A stretch of DNA of 64,000 nt, from contig LR746272.1 of the NCBI GenBank assembly GCA_902729315.2, positions 4,316,537 through 4,380,536 on the forward strand. The letters are read 5' to 3'. Below are positions 11,765-23,526 of the stretch, piece by piece; the stretch's first letter is position 1, and each line of letters opens with the position of its first letter. This DNA comes from Spirodela intermedia. Lineage: Eukaryota > Streptophyta > Magnoliopsida > Alismatales > Araceae. Below the pieces are notes generated by a model. The model was given only the letters and a program-made list of their open reading frames with translations, was not told the DNA's origin and ran no database searches. A program made the translations under genes and the position numbers.

Positions 11765-14700
11765 TCATCGGCGGCCGGCAAGGGAGCCTCGCCGGACGAA
11801 GGGGACCTCAACAGAGGTGAGGTTGGCGGGGTAGGGGGTCCAGAGGCCGAGGCCACCGCGGGACTCCTTCAGGGTGGCGTTGGAGCCGGTCAACTCGTCG
11901 AGGGATTTGACCCACTCGACGACGGAGGAATGCTCCCGGGTGTGGCGGTGCAGGTTGAAGAGGGAATTGTACTCGCAGTTGGGGAACATGAAGAAGCGAA
12001 AGTGCGCCCGCAGCCGGAACGCCACGTACCCGAAGCTGAGCTGGTCCCTCGGGGTGAAGAGGTCCACCTCGTTGAACCACAGGCACATGAACAGGTTGTT
12101 CACCGCCGTGTGCTCCCGGATTATGACCGCCCCCTCCGGCACATCTGCAACCACACGCCGCCAGCGCCAGCCATCAGTAGCGCTCCTAATGAGAAGAAGA
12201 ATCATGGGCCAGCAGCCGGCGTACCGCTGACGGTTCCTTTGTCTGGTCTCCACAGCTCCATTCCTTCGTAGCGATATATCTTCATGTGCAGGTCAATCAG
12301 AGGCCGCGCGTAGCGCTTCCTGCGCTTGATGGCATCTCCCTCCTCGTATATGCTCCGATGATGCTTATGAGTGGCAATCGCAAACGTGTAGTTCCCGCGC
12401 CAAAGATACCTGCAGCAGCGAGGGAGGAGCTTCTCATCAGTTTATCTGGTCTGCCACAGTTTCTGATGATGGGCTTTGGAGATGTCAACCCACCTTTCAA
12501 GCATGAGCAACGGGTCAACTAAGAGCTCCATCTTCCCATCGATCCATATGCTGTATTGCGCTTGAGGGAATAATCTGTGGGTCAGGATCTTAGGAACCTT
12601 CCCGTTCCTTCTAGGTTCATCATATGGGAGATTATGGAGGGTCACAACGCGCCAGATACCGACCCATTTCCCTCCGGCGTTGTCCACCCTAACGGTGACA
12701 TTCTGCTCTATCAAACTAAGAGACTTCTCATCGACCACCATCAGAAAGCAGAAAAGCTTCTCAGATCGTCTACTTATATTGGTTGGCTGATGAGGCGTGT
12801 CGTACCCGTCGAAGATGCCGGAAGCCACTACAAACCTACATCTCTTCACATACTTGACGTCTACAGCATCCATATCTCCGCCTCCATCTTTCATGAAACC
12901 ACAGTGGACCTGGAACGAAGGCAAATGACTACTACATTAGAACAACACGCAAGACTACGCTAAATCTGATGAAAATATCACGAGACATCATATCGTGTCT
13001 ACCTTCATCGTTTCATTCACTTTAAAACTGTCTTCTCTCTGTTTCCATTGCAGATGCCCCCCAAAAAGCGGTGGAGAACCCTCGTCCACCATAGAGTACT
13101 GTAAATCCTTTAGGATGTTGTCAGGAGTCCGTCCCTTTGGGATGACAATATCATAAGGATCATCAAGAACGGGAATTGGACATCCTGTTTGGATACCATA
13201 AAGAAAAAACGCCGTTAGTAAAGTTTAATATAATATGGGCTAAACAGAGAAAAAAAACGTACTATGCAGTGGCTTTGGGACTATTATGCTTTCCAACATG
13301 AGAAACATCTTGGTGTGTCTTCTACAAACAGCTGTGCACAAACATAAGATATTTCAGACCGCATCACCATGGCACTTAAACTCGATTGAAAGCAAAGGAT
13401 CTACACAAATGATCAAAGAGGATAAACAGATAAGTGACACCGAAAGCATTGGTAAGGTACGGATTTCCCAGAGATCTTTGACAATTGTCTACAGATGTAT
13501 GAACAACGACAAAAAGAAAAGAAAAAGCTCTAGGAAACCACGGGATATACGATCAAATGATCAAATAACGAGGACCCGTGCCACCAGAACTTCAAGTAAG
13601 GTTTCAAGCTATATATCACGCAGTAATCCAACTATTAATGGAAAGCATCTTGCTCAGGAACAGGGCAAACGTTGTCTGAAGTAAGTAGAAACAAATAAAG
13701 CAGGTTCACTCTTTTCATCATCAATCAAAAATGAAAATGCCTGAAAGCAAGAGCATACCAGAAGGAGAAGCAGTAGTGGACTGGCACGTCCAGACATGAA
13801 ATAACAAGGCAATAAGCATGAGCAGTATCCAAATAATGGCCGAGACAAAGACCAAACGAATGAAACCCCTTCTCCAAATCATTCTCCAGGGGTCTTGAGA
13901 AAGCTTCCTTGGGGAAAAGGGGCCACCGCCTAAATCAGAAGAAGAAATGAACAACAAAAACATAAAAGGTATTCCTGATAATGAAAAGTAAAATTCATTT
14001 AGCGTTTTCAACATTCCTCCAATGTTTATTACCTTTAACATCAGACCTTTGTTTCGGTTCAATCCGATCAGTTCTACGAGTTGTTCTCATGGAGAGAGAA
14101 TGATGAATGTCTACTTCCGCTACATCATGCTCAGTCCCATCTGCAAAAGGTTAACATTTGTTGTCAAATAATAGTCTGGAACATTACAAACCAACGCAGT
14201 AAATTCTATGGGTTCTTAACAAGCAGAGAAGGAATTAGAAGCATTTCGGTGTCACATCTCCATGCTTTTAAAACGAAAGAACAATTACATGGGTTCTCTA
14301 CTTCTAAATACAGGGTTGTGGCTCATGGCGTTGATCAGATGCAACTATAAAAAATTCCCTATTCCTCTTTCACTATCTCTGTTATATCTCCGCGCACTCT
14401 ACTATTTCTATATTTTTTTCCCGTCCCATTTCTATCATTAATTTATCAGCGAAGAGAGAGAACCTAAAGGCAGGGCAAAACAGCGAAATATGAAAATGGC
14501 AATGTGAAAGCGTTAGACACGTTCTGTGGGAGATTATCAATAACGTAGGAATATCACTACAATGAAGAACGTAATGGACGTATTTCAGTTACTTATCACG
14601 TTTACTTGTTTTCCACATGTTGCATAAGAGCGACGGTAATTCAGAACTGCCAATGCGTATCCTTTAATTCTCCAATGACAATATCTTCATAAGATGGCTA

Positions 14701-15313
14701 AAATGCCGAAGCGAATGTTGTTGAATGGGTTACTAAGTCAAAGAACAAGAAGAACGACACAAACAGAAAAACTTCCTAATAGAGAAGATAAAATTGAAGA
14801 TACATCATTTAGAGAATTTTCAGAAATGAATGACCGACACTCGTAAAGAAAATAGAAAATCTCACAAAACAATCGAGCAATTAGAATGGAGAGAGACGGG
14901 GTTCTTGATGGCGAGAATAAGGTAAAGGTCTTGAAATAATCATTTCTTAGGAAGTAATAGTCATCAGTGAAATAAGTGCAAAAATATTTGTACAGAATCA
15001 TCAGACGTATTCAAGTACCCACAGATATTATTCTGCAAACAGAGAAACAGTGAAAAAATGCAAATGACACAGATTTTTCCGGGAACATAGGAGCTACGGA
15101 AGAAACAATACGAGCGCTAAGAGACCGCGCATCACGTAATGGTAAAAAGAGTAAAACAAAAGCATATACTGCCCCATTTTTGAACCAGATACAGATGAGA
15201 GTTGCGGCCTTCTGAAGGCAAATTCAAACAATGCGTCCACAAAACGGAGGCGAAAGATAAGAACCACAGGAACAATCCCGAAGGCGAAAAAATCAGATAC
15301 CAGCGGTCGGCAT
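11765..15313 (-). CDS. DUF616 membrane protein (TOD1-like / putative glycosyltransferase)
   Basis: Seven exons: 15301-15313, 14033-14140, 13759-13929, 13003-13184, 12494-12909, 12225-12409 and 11765-12144. They sum to 1455 nt (484 residues) with all phases agreeing. Residues about 64-86 form one transmembrane segment, giving a type II topology after a basic cytoplasmic tail. The lumenal part carries DUF616 hallmarks: VHCGFMK, CRFVVASGIFDGYD, PRRNGKVPKILTHRLFP, YSIWIDGKMEL, GDAIKRRKRYARP and FPNCEYNS. The family includes Arabidopsis TOD1, and members are often annotated as hexosyltransferases; the substrate here is unknown. The closest remembered relative is the At1g53040 type. The first exon codes only four residues plus one base (MPTA) and rests on phase and a donor at CGCTG|gtatct; an internal ATG at 14088-14090 is the fallback start. 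Possible 5' UTR extends to about 15620. Confidence 0.88.
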
Positions 15314-15778
15314 CGTGCTATAGATCTGTGGATGATCTCAAATCTCCAGCCCCAATCGAACCAGGAAACCACAGATTCTCGCCGTCAACCCGCAGACAGT
15401 TCTCCCCGCGGGGGGGAAGCTTGGCTAGGGATGAAGCGGAAACAGGAACGCCAGCAGCGCTCCTTGTTCGTGGGCCTTACGCAATGATGCAGTGGAGCAA
15501 AAGAGGGGAATGGAGACCGCAAGAAGCGGCCGGAATGTCTCCCCACCTCCTGAGATCTTCCCCTCTCCCCCACACCTTCCCTCTCCCGATCTCTGCCCCT
15601 AGGCTGGATATAAAATTGTGACTCCAGGCATCCGGTAAGACATCATAACAGTGAGCGTCGCGCCGTCAAACCTGCTACGCTCCCCCCCACGTATATCCTC
15701 TATCCGCCACAGAAGACCTTTAGTCTCAATGCAGGTCTCGCCACGGTAGATGATGGAACAGGAGTCTGCCGAGACTGG

Positions 15779-15836
<58 letters not shown>

Positions 15837-17351
15837 CCTTTCTCACGTCGGGGAGGGGGGGGTGGGCCAGCGAGGCTGGCACGTGGCAAAATAAACAAAA
15901 GGCCCAAAACGGGAGGGGCTGGGGCGTGGGAGCGTGTGGGGCCCACTATCAATTGAAACATACGACACGGCACCAGACTGATGGAGACCGCCTGCGTGGA
16001 GAAGAGATGATTGAGAGACGCTAAAATATTTCGGCGAGAGAGAGAGAGAGAGAGAGGTGAAAATATGACGACAAATATAATTCGATAATTTTATGCGGAA
16101 TCTATGCTGGTAGTAACTAATCAGACATAATGGTAGAGAAGTAATAAAGTGAAAATTTTGAAGGGCAAACTCGTCAGTATTGAGTAGCTAGGTGGAGAAT
16201 GAAAAAATATTTTTTTTGAAAAAACAATCTCAAGTATAATTTACTGATGATCTTGGAGGTCAACTCTGCGTTAGGTTCCTGTACGTCAAGCCGTTGACAT
16301 CAATCATCAGTTTCTCGAGGGAGACCGCGGATGCTCGCGGTGTCAGAAGGGAAAGAGACGGGTGGCTGGCGTTGACGATGACTCCAGAAACATCACTGTG
16401 AGGGTAAAATAATATGGGCGAATGGAAAACGTTATTTACTAACATAATCATAGAGAATAAAGAACGATAACGAAAATTGAGAAAGTCAACGATGATCGTC
16501 AACGGACATTCGAAATAAAAATGTGAAAAATGATTTGAATAAATCTTCTAGTTATCGAATTCTCAGCTGCGGCACATCCGGAGAACACGGTCCCCCCGGT
16601 CTAACCAGAAATCCATTCTCCTAAACCGTCGACGAGAGGCTCTCTGTGCCGTGTTGGAAAGGCTTCCATGAATGGCAGAGAATCCGTTTTCTCTTTCCTG
16701 AAATGATCTTACGGCACTGTTCGAAGCAGGACGATCACAGAAGTAGAAGAAGCACTACACAGATTTGTTCCTCATGGCCTTGCCTTCCTGGGAATTTCAG
16801 CCATTCTATTCGTGCATCTTACATCGATGGATTGGATCACTCAAAAGGCGCGCCGAGAACCGGAACAAGCTTTGAATCCCACGGCAACGATGATGATCAC
16901 TCCGGCTCCGCACCAGATAACAGAGAACTGGAGCGGGAAAGGTATATTCCACACCGGACCAGAGAGACGTAAAGACGAATCGCCGGTGATCGGCCGGATC
17001 CACGGAGGAAAGGAAATCGAACTTTCCGAGAAGCTATTCCGCCGGTCCCGAGGTCGATCCCTGCATTCCGCCTCTGAGGACGCAGGAAATTCTGGGAAGG
17101 AAAGATTCAGGCCGAGAGGGAGCGGCCTACTGCGCTCCTCCTGCTTCCTCCGTAGTAATCCTACTGGCTGGTACGAGGTGGGAAACTGCGAGAGCGGTAG
17201 TTCATAGGAAATTGTAAAAAGTTTCGAAGAGGGTGAAGAAGGGATGTAGATACAATTAAGCACAATCCAAGGGGTGGATCAATATGGTGGGAAAAACAGG
17301 TTTGAAGAGTAGTTGGGGTTAATTTAAATAAAAAAGAAAAGTAGTATGTGA
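15314..17351 (-). other. Unresolved coding-like stretch, possible decayed gene
   Basis: Three minus-strand segments look exon-like but I could not join them: about 16841-17200 (ends in a hydrophobic stretch near VIWCGAGVIIIVAVGF), 16266-16398 (preceded by a cctcacag acceptor; contains DVSGVIVNASHPSL) and 15606-15775 (preceded by a long CT tract and ttttccag; contains SADSCSIIYRG). No family is recognised with confidence. The plus strand is also open in parts, so chance open frames in GC-rich DNA are a fair alternative. GA tracts lie at 15784-15833 and 16039-16057. About 15314-15620 may be DUF616 5' UTR. Confidence 0.25.
15784..15833. repeat. (GA)n microsatellite
   Basis: A GA run of about 50 bp, uninterrupted as read. 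On the minus strand it is a CT tract just before a ttttccag acceptor-like site. Confidence 0.95.
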
Positions 17352-17425
17352 TGTCTGAGCCCGGGTTCGAACCGGGGACCTCTAGTGTGTGAGACTAGCG
17401 TGATAACCGACTACACCACCCAGAC
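17352..17425 (-). tRNA. tRNA-Val (CAC)
   Basis: The minus strand folds into a full cloverleaf. The 7-bp acceptor stem pairs GTCTGGG with CTCAGAC (one G-T pair). The D arm carries GTGTAGTCGGTTATCAC. The anticodon stem CTAGT/ACTAG encloses the loop CTCACAC, giving anticodon CAC. The T arm is CCCCGGTTCGAACCCGGG-like, with GGTTCGAA. The discriminator base is A and there is no intron. This is a cytosolic-type valine tRNA. It lies 127 bp before the RPN7 start codon, transcribed away from it. A T-run suited to Pol III termination is not obvious immediately downstream. Confidence 0.97.
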
Positions 17426-17552
17426 GGTTATTTTGAACATTTCTATTTATTTATATATATAATTTTATCCCAAGCTTCAACCATTAGGGAAGAGAACGGC
17501 GGCTGAGAGGAGCGAAAGGGGGGCACCGGGAGGAGGGCGAAGGGAGGCTGAT

Positions 17553-20500
17553 ATGGAGACACAAGATGGCGATCAGCAGGAGCAGCAGCCCCTCCTGACC
17601 CTCGCTCACAAGCTGTTTCTCCTCACGCACCCCGATGTCGAGGACATCGAGAAGGTCCGCCTCCGGGAGGAGGCGCTGACATTCATCAAGGCCGACGGTA
17701 AGAGCATTGCTCCCCCATTTTTGTCCAACTACATGTCTTCGTCCTTGTTTTTTTAGCTTCATGGCCTGATTGGATCATATCTTCTGCTCTCCAAGACATG
17801 GCTTCGTTGTACGAGTCTCTGGCTGCGAAGTCGGTGCTGCCTTTGGATGCGGAGGTCCTGGAGTCGATGCGCAGGAGAATCGACGAGGAGATTAAGAAAC
17901 TGGACGAAAAGTGAGTTATCGCTCAGTTTGCGAACTTGTCGTCTATTCTTTGCCCGGGGGTTCCGTAGATCTGTGGTTGTGGAAATAACAGTTTTTCAGA
18001 AACTGAGATTAAAGAGGACGACAGAGTAAAACTTGAATTGTCATCCTCCACTGGATAGGCTGATCTGAACTTTCACTTAGTCGAACAGTTCGGGAAAAAA
18101 ATCGTTGCCTGAATTTTCTTCCTGCCGTGTAGTTTTATCTTGCGACTAATAGAAAAGCCCTAGTTCCTCGATTATGTTATTTCCATTAATGAGGTATGAG
18201 GTTATGCGTAAATTAACTATGACCTACCCTTTAGATCACCTTCTTTGTTGAATGCTAATGACGTATCATGATTACTGGGGTATATTTCCACTTTGGTAAT
18301 GTAACCAATAGTGCAGGTTCCCGTTAAACATAGGAGTACCGTCCTTTTCTGCTCAAACCGTCTCTATGAAGTATTCTCTTTGCATAAGTTGATGTCCTGT
18401 GCAGTGAGGTGTAACAATATGAGGATTGTTGTCATCGATTTTTTCTTGAAATTTATGCAATCATTCTCCAGCTTGTGGATTTATTTCATCATGTTTCGTT
18501 TTTTTACAGTGTTTTTATACACTCATCTATTTTTCCCATGAATGTAGCTGGCACACGAAATAAATGCAGTTGTAATCCTGCAGATATCGACAGATCGAAC
18601 TGTTTTAGAGTCATCTCTTATTTCGCCTTTCAAACTTTATAGATCTCTTCCCTGTACGATTAGTTGATGGTTAGATTCCTAAAGTTGTCTTTATCTGTCC
18701 CTTTTAGCTAGGCTATAGACAACATTGGCGGCCCTGCTGATGGTTGTTGTGGTCATCCACCTATTCACTCGCATCTGTTGAAGCAATGGGCGGGGTAGGA
18801 TAAGGGGTGCTCAAGTATTGTCAGAACATTGGGTCTTTAAGGGCGACTAAATCTTGGGCAGTAATGCACGTAAAGAACGCTAAGATATTATTCAGTTTCA
18901 AAGAAGACGCTTAGGGGATACGTTGTGGTAACTCACTTTAGTAGGGCTGTAGAAATACCTCGATGAGGAAATAGGACGCTTGGTGCCCTGATGACCCCGT
19001 AAGAGAGAACCAGGAAAATGAGGGGAATATGTTATCAATATAGCATATTTAATGTTTTATGACCTTTCATGCAAAAGGACACCTTTTGAAAAATGTACAC
19101 TGGTCATGCTATGTTCCATTTTCACTTAGTTAGGCCATTCATTTGTTTCTTCCATTATACAGGATTGCTGATGCTGAAGAGAACTTAGGTGAAAGTGAAG
19201 TCCGTGAAGCTCATCTTGCAAAATCTTTGTTTTTCATTAAAATTGGTGACAAGGTATACCTATCCTTCATGCAAACTTCTTCTCATAGTTCGCGTTTCCT
19301 TTGTAATTTCTTATCTGAGGAATTCCTTCTGATTGCAGGACAAGGCTCTGGAACAGCTCAAAGTAACAGAGAGTAAAACTGTTGCTGTGGGTCAGAAAAT
19401 GGACTTAGTGTTTTACTCACTGCAGCACGGTTTTTTTTACATGGACTTTGACCTCATCTCGAAATGCATTGACAAGGCTAAGAAGTAAGATAAAATTTCC
19501 TAACTGATAATCTTCATCCTCCAGATCAAGTACTTTATACATTCTTTCCATGAAACTCAAAATTTTTGAATAACTGCCAGCTTATTCGAGGAGGGCGGCG
19601 ATTGGGAAAGGAAGAATCGATTAAAAGTGTATGAAGGGCTATTCTGCTTGTCTACCAGAAATTTTAAGAAAGCTGCAGATCTGTTTTTGGATTCCATCTC
19701 TACCTTCACTACATACGAGCTGTTTCCTTATGATACTTTCATTTTCTATACGGTTCTTGCAAGCGTCATATCACTTGATAGAGTTTCCCTAAAACAGAAG
19801 GTACCCACTTTCTTTTTATTTATTTGTTTCATTATTTTTTGGTTATATAATTTTTTGCTCATCGCATGGTAGGTAGTGGACGCTCCTGAGATCCTGGCAG
19901 TGATTGGCAAAATTCCGCATCTTGCTGAGTTTCTGAACTCCCTCCATGGGTGCCAGTACAAGTCATTCTTTTCAGCATTCTGTAAGCGGTCAATTTTTTG
20001 GGCATTATGTCGTTTCTTTCTTTCTTTTAAAGTGAATAATGCAGCGAACTCATTGTTGCAAATATTTCTTACGTCAAGTAGTCAAGGGGTTGACTAGTTC
20101 TATTGTTTATCATTTTTGAAACCTGACAGAGTTCCCGGATCACACGATTCGTTGTTGTTTCTTTGAGTGTTGTTCTCGACTGATTTGTTAATATAGAGGA
20201 AATTGAACAATATTAGTGCTAAGAACAGTTAGGGTTCGAAAATTAAAGTCTTACCAGGCAACAAGATGAACGGGAGTACCCTACCACATCATAAGCAGGT
20301 TGAGGTGTTTTCCACATCATAAGCAGCTGTTTTAAGTTCGACTTTCTGTACAAAGTAGTCTATACAATTACTTTCTATTCTCTGAATCTCTATGGTCCTG
20401 AGATGTTCCCCTCAAGGAAGATGTATCTGTCTGGCTTGAAGGCTAGTTTCTTGGGATCCATTAGATAGGACTCGTATAGTTGGTAAGTTTCTGATACTCC

Positions 20501-20844
20501 TGCGGCAATTATGCGTCAAACTTAGGTATCAGGCTTGGCCTTCTCACAACTCATGCCATATCTCATGAGTTGTTGTAGTCCTGTGTGCCCTGTGAACAAA
20601 AATCTAGCTTGTTTCTGCATTGACCTCACCACGGATCCATCAACTCACCTGCATTGATCCATCTATTTCATGTACCAAGTCAATGGTCGTTGACCTCTCA
20701 TTCGGAGAAACGCCAAGAACTCTTGCCACTTAGTCAGCGCAGCCTCCGTAAACACAGGAGTGGAATGCATTCACTTGCTCGATCTCCATTTCAGTTGTGA
20801 CGATTGATTTCGAAAATCTTCGAATTTTATAGTATTTTTCTTAT

Positions 20845-20894
<50 letters not shown>

Positions 20895-21475
20895 TGTAGT
20901 TCACTAACATGCCATCTAAAGGTTGTAATTTTTTGAGATATATCAGCTCTCGGTTTCGAATCCGTGATTAGCTTTCTAAATGTAGAAAGAGAATGATTCT
21001 CTCTCTTGACTTGTCTGTTCCTGCGGAATGATCTCAGCTGGGTTGACCAAGCAAATAAAGCTGGACCGCTATCTGCAACCCCACTTCCGATATTACATGA
21101 GGGAGGTCCGGACCGTGGTCTACTCTCAGTTCTTGGAGTCCTACAAGAGCGTCACCATGGAAGCAATGGCGAGAGCTTTTGGAGTCAGCGTGGACTTTAT
21201 CGATCTGTGAGTTTCCTTCTTTACCCGGTCTTTCCCCCCAGATACATTATCGGAATCCATTCTGAAAATAATAATAATTATTATTATTTGCAATAAAAAG
21301 GGAATTGTCCCGGTTCATCGCGGCGGGGAAGCTGCACTGCAAGATCGACAAGGTGGCGGGGGTGCTGGAGACGAACAGGCCGGACGCGAAGAACGCGCTC
21401 TACCAGGCGACCATCAAGCAGGGGGACTTCCTCCTCAACCGCATCCAGAAGCTCTCCCGCGTCATCGACATGTGA
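17553..21475 (+). CDS. RPN7: 26S proteasome non-ATPase subunit RPN7 (PSMD6-like)
   Basis: Eight exons: 17553-17697, 17796-17910, 19163-19253, 19339-19484, 19581-19800, 19873-19981, 21038-21206 and 21301-21475. They total 1170 nt, or 389 residues, close to 387 in Arabidopsis. RPN7 is a lid subunit of the 26S proteasome regulatory particle and helps assemble the lid. The N-terminal part is helical-repeat ([43 protein letters not shown]). The C-terminal PCI domain spans about residues 190-370 and includes [19 protein letters not shown] and the winged-helix end [20 protein letters not shown]. Introns 2 and 6 exceed 1 kb; intron 6 holds a (CT)n tract at 20848-20892. The ATG begins METQDGDQQ; a tRNA gene sits just upstream. 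Confidence 0.95.
20848..20892. repeat. (CT)n microsatellite in RPN7 intron 6
   Basis: A CT run of about 45 bp, uninterrupted as read, within the intron before exon 7. Confidence 0.95.
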
Positions 21476-22158
21476 GAGCACTTCCCGGCCACCACCCACC
21501 GCGCCAGGCCAGGCCAGGCCAGTGCATGCTGACGGATATGGTACTGCTATTCCTACTATTCTTCTTCTAGAAATTCCCATCTTCCCCTCCGCCGCCCCCC
21601 ACACTCTTTTTTTGTGGAAATTCTTGGGTACTTACTCCTCGATGCTTCTTTTAGGGTTTCTTATTTATTTATTGCATCTATGGGGCTATCCACAGTGCGA
21701 GGAGAGAGAGAGAGAGAACTGGGCTGGGCCTGAATCTCTTTTTATGGACTGTAGTCGACAGGCACACAGAGAGACGAGAGAGAGACTGATAGAGAGAGAG
21801 AGAGAGATGTCTAAGCTGGGCCTGAATCTCTTTTCTGCTCTGCGATTGACGGAGAGAGAGAGAGAGAGATCTGGGGGGGCCTGATTCTCTTCTCTGGGCT
21901 GTGACGGAGGGGGGAGAGAGAGAGAGATATAGCAACAGCAGTGGCAGCAGAGATAAGTGTGATCTGGGCCGGGCCTGGATCTCTTTCTGGGCTGTGATCG
22001 AGGTTGCGCCAGGAGGTTCCTGGGCCCATGGACGCCTCCGATTTTTGGCTATCTTTGCGTGTTTGCCGGCCGAGGAACACCGAGTCGGATCGGCCACACT
22101 CAATCAGAGTGGAGTCCTTTCGGGCCGGGTGAACGGGTCAGTGAGGCCCATTAACACT
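21476..22158. other. RPN7 3' flank and leader of the RNA-binding gene, with GA-bounded repeats
   Basis: About 21476-21690 is likely RPN7 3' UTR. From about 21690 to 22010 a phrase like gggcctgaatctctttt-ctgggctgtgat recurs four times, each followed or preceded by a GA tract. This region lies directly upstream of the UBA2-like gene and is probably its 5' leader or promoter. Confidence 0.65.
21690..22010. repeat. Four GA-bounded copies of a short phrase
   Basis: Copies begin near 21718, 21818, 21876 and 21967 (ctgggcctgaatctc or a close variant), each with ctgtgat/ctgcgat-like sequence and each near a GA tract. Spacing varies from about 60 to 110 bp because of GA-tract length and indels. Confidence 0.7.
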
Positions 22159-22233
22159 ATGATTTCCTCCTTTCCTAGATTCCTTTTGGGGTGGGGAGCC
22201 CTAGCGTGCAGGACCAGGGGCTGTTCGCTGGCC

Positions 22234-23526
22234 ATGGCGAAGACACCGGAACAGAGGGCTCGGAGGAGCGCCGCCAAGAAGAAGAGGAAGCTCCTCCGCG
22301 CGGCGAACTACGGCAGCCGTGCCTCTGCCCCTCCCGCTGCGGAGATGGAGAAGAAGGAGGCGGCCGAGGTGAAGCAGATGCGGCGTCGCGATTCCAAGGA
22401 CCTCATTCTCTTCGGCACCAACGCCTCCTCCTACTCCGACTCGGATGCCGGCGGGGAGGAAATCCCCGACGTGCAGAGGCTCCTGGAGCCCTACACCAAG
22501 GAGAAGCTCGTGGAATTCCTCTGTGACGCCGCCATCGCGGACTCCGGGATCTATTCCCGCATCCGCGAAGTGGCGGAGCGCGATGTGTCCCACCGCAAGG
22601 TCTTCATCCATGGCCTCCCGTGGGATGTGACGAAGGAGACCCTCTCCAAGGCCTTCTCCTCGTTCGGCGCCGTCGAGGAATGCAACGTCGTGGCGGACAA
22701 GGCCACTGGCCGGTGCAAGGGCTACGGCTTCGTGCTGTTCCAGTCCAGGTCGGGAGCCATCAGGGCGCTGGAGCAGTCAAACAAGCAGATCGGAGGTCGG
22801 ATGGCGCACTGCCAGCTCGCGTCCGTGGGGCCGGCGACCTCCTCCGCTGGCTCGTCGGGGCACCAAGCCGGTACTGCTGGACGGAAGATCTACGTCAGCA
22901 ATGTGCACGCTGAGGCGAACGCCGATAAGCTGAAGGGGTTCTTCGCCAAGTTCGGGGAGATCGAGGCGGGGCCGATGGGATACGACGTGGTGACGGGCAG
23001 ATCGCGGGGGTACGCCATTTTCGTGTACAGATCGCAGGAGGGAGCTCGAAGGGCGCTGGAAGAGCCTTACAAGATGTTCGAAGGGCACCGGCTGCACTGT
23101 CAGTGGGCAGCGGAGCCTGCCAAGGTGAAGGATCTGTTCTCCACCGCAGCAGGTGGTGCCACAGTCGCTCCCTCCGCGGCTGGGCTGGTCGGAGCTGCAC
23201 CTCAGCCAGTGCTCGCTGCTGTGGTTGCTGCTCAGAACCTCTCCCTGTACAATCCCACGGCCCCGGCGTATGCGGCACTCTTGGGTCAAAATTCTCTGCT
23301 GGCAGCGGCCATAGGGATGAACCCAGCAGCAGTGAGTGCGGCTCTGAATCCATTGGCAGCAGGTCCTGCTTTGTTTGGAGGGTTACCTGGTTACGGCGGC
23401 AGTTCTTCACTGCTTGGGGCTTACAGGACTCAGATGACAGCGGGATTGCACGAACTGGAGTTTGCACGTTCGTCGCTGGGACGGCCAGGCAGTTCATATG
23501 ATGGCATGGGATCTTATTCATGGTAA
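22234..23526 (+). CDS. UBA2-like protein with two RRM domains
   Basis: A single-exon gene of 430 residues. A basic N-terminus (AKKKRKLL) resembles a nuclear signal. The segment DVQRLLEPYTKEKLVEFLCDAA at about 85-106 is typical of UBP1-associated protein 2 (UBA2) relatives. RRM1 spans about 125-200 (RNP2 KVFIHGLPW, RNP1 GYGFVLF). RRM2 spans about 219-295 (RNP2 KIYVSNV, RNP1-like SRGYAIFVY). The C-terminal third is rich in Ala, Gly, Leu and Ser. UBA2 proteins are nuclear and bind U-rich 3' UTR sequence. An in-frame upstream ATG at 22159 would add 25 residues (MISSFPRFLLGWG start). I prefer 22234 because its product has the basic UBA2-like start. Whether it matches UBA2a, b or c is open. Confidence 0.9.
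   Translation: MAKTPEQRARRSAAKKKRKLLRAANYGSRASAPPAAEMEKKEAAEVKQMRRRDSKDLILFGTNASSYSDSDAGGEEIPDVQRLLEPYTKEKLVEFLCDAAIADSGIYSRIREVAERDVSHRKVFIHGLPWDVTKETLSKAFSSFGAVEECNVVADKATGRCKGYGFVLFQSRSGAIRALEQSNKQIGGRMAHCQLASVGPATSSAGSSGHQAGTAGRKIYVSNVHAEANADKLKGFFAKFGEIEAGPMGYDVVTGRSRGYAIFVYRSQEGARRALEEPYKMFEGHRLHCQWAAEPAKVKDLFSTAAGGATVAPSAAGLVGAAPQPVLAAVVAAQNLSLYNPTAPAYAALLGQNSLLAAAIGMNPAAVSAALNPLAAGPALFGGLPGYGGSSSLLGAYRTQMTAGLHELEFARSSLGRPGSSYDGMGSYSW

Noticed and set aside
16646-16972. 108-residue plus-strand ORF
   Set aside because: No recognisable domain, and the opposite strand is equally open; a possible decayed minus-strand gene explains the region as well.
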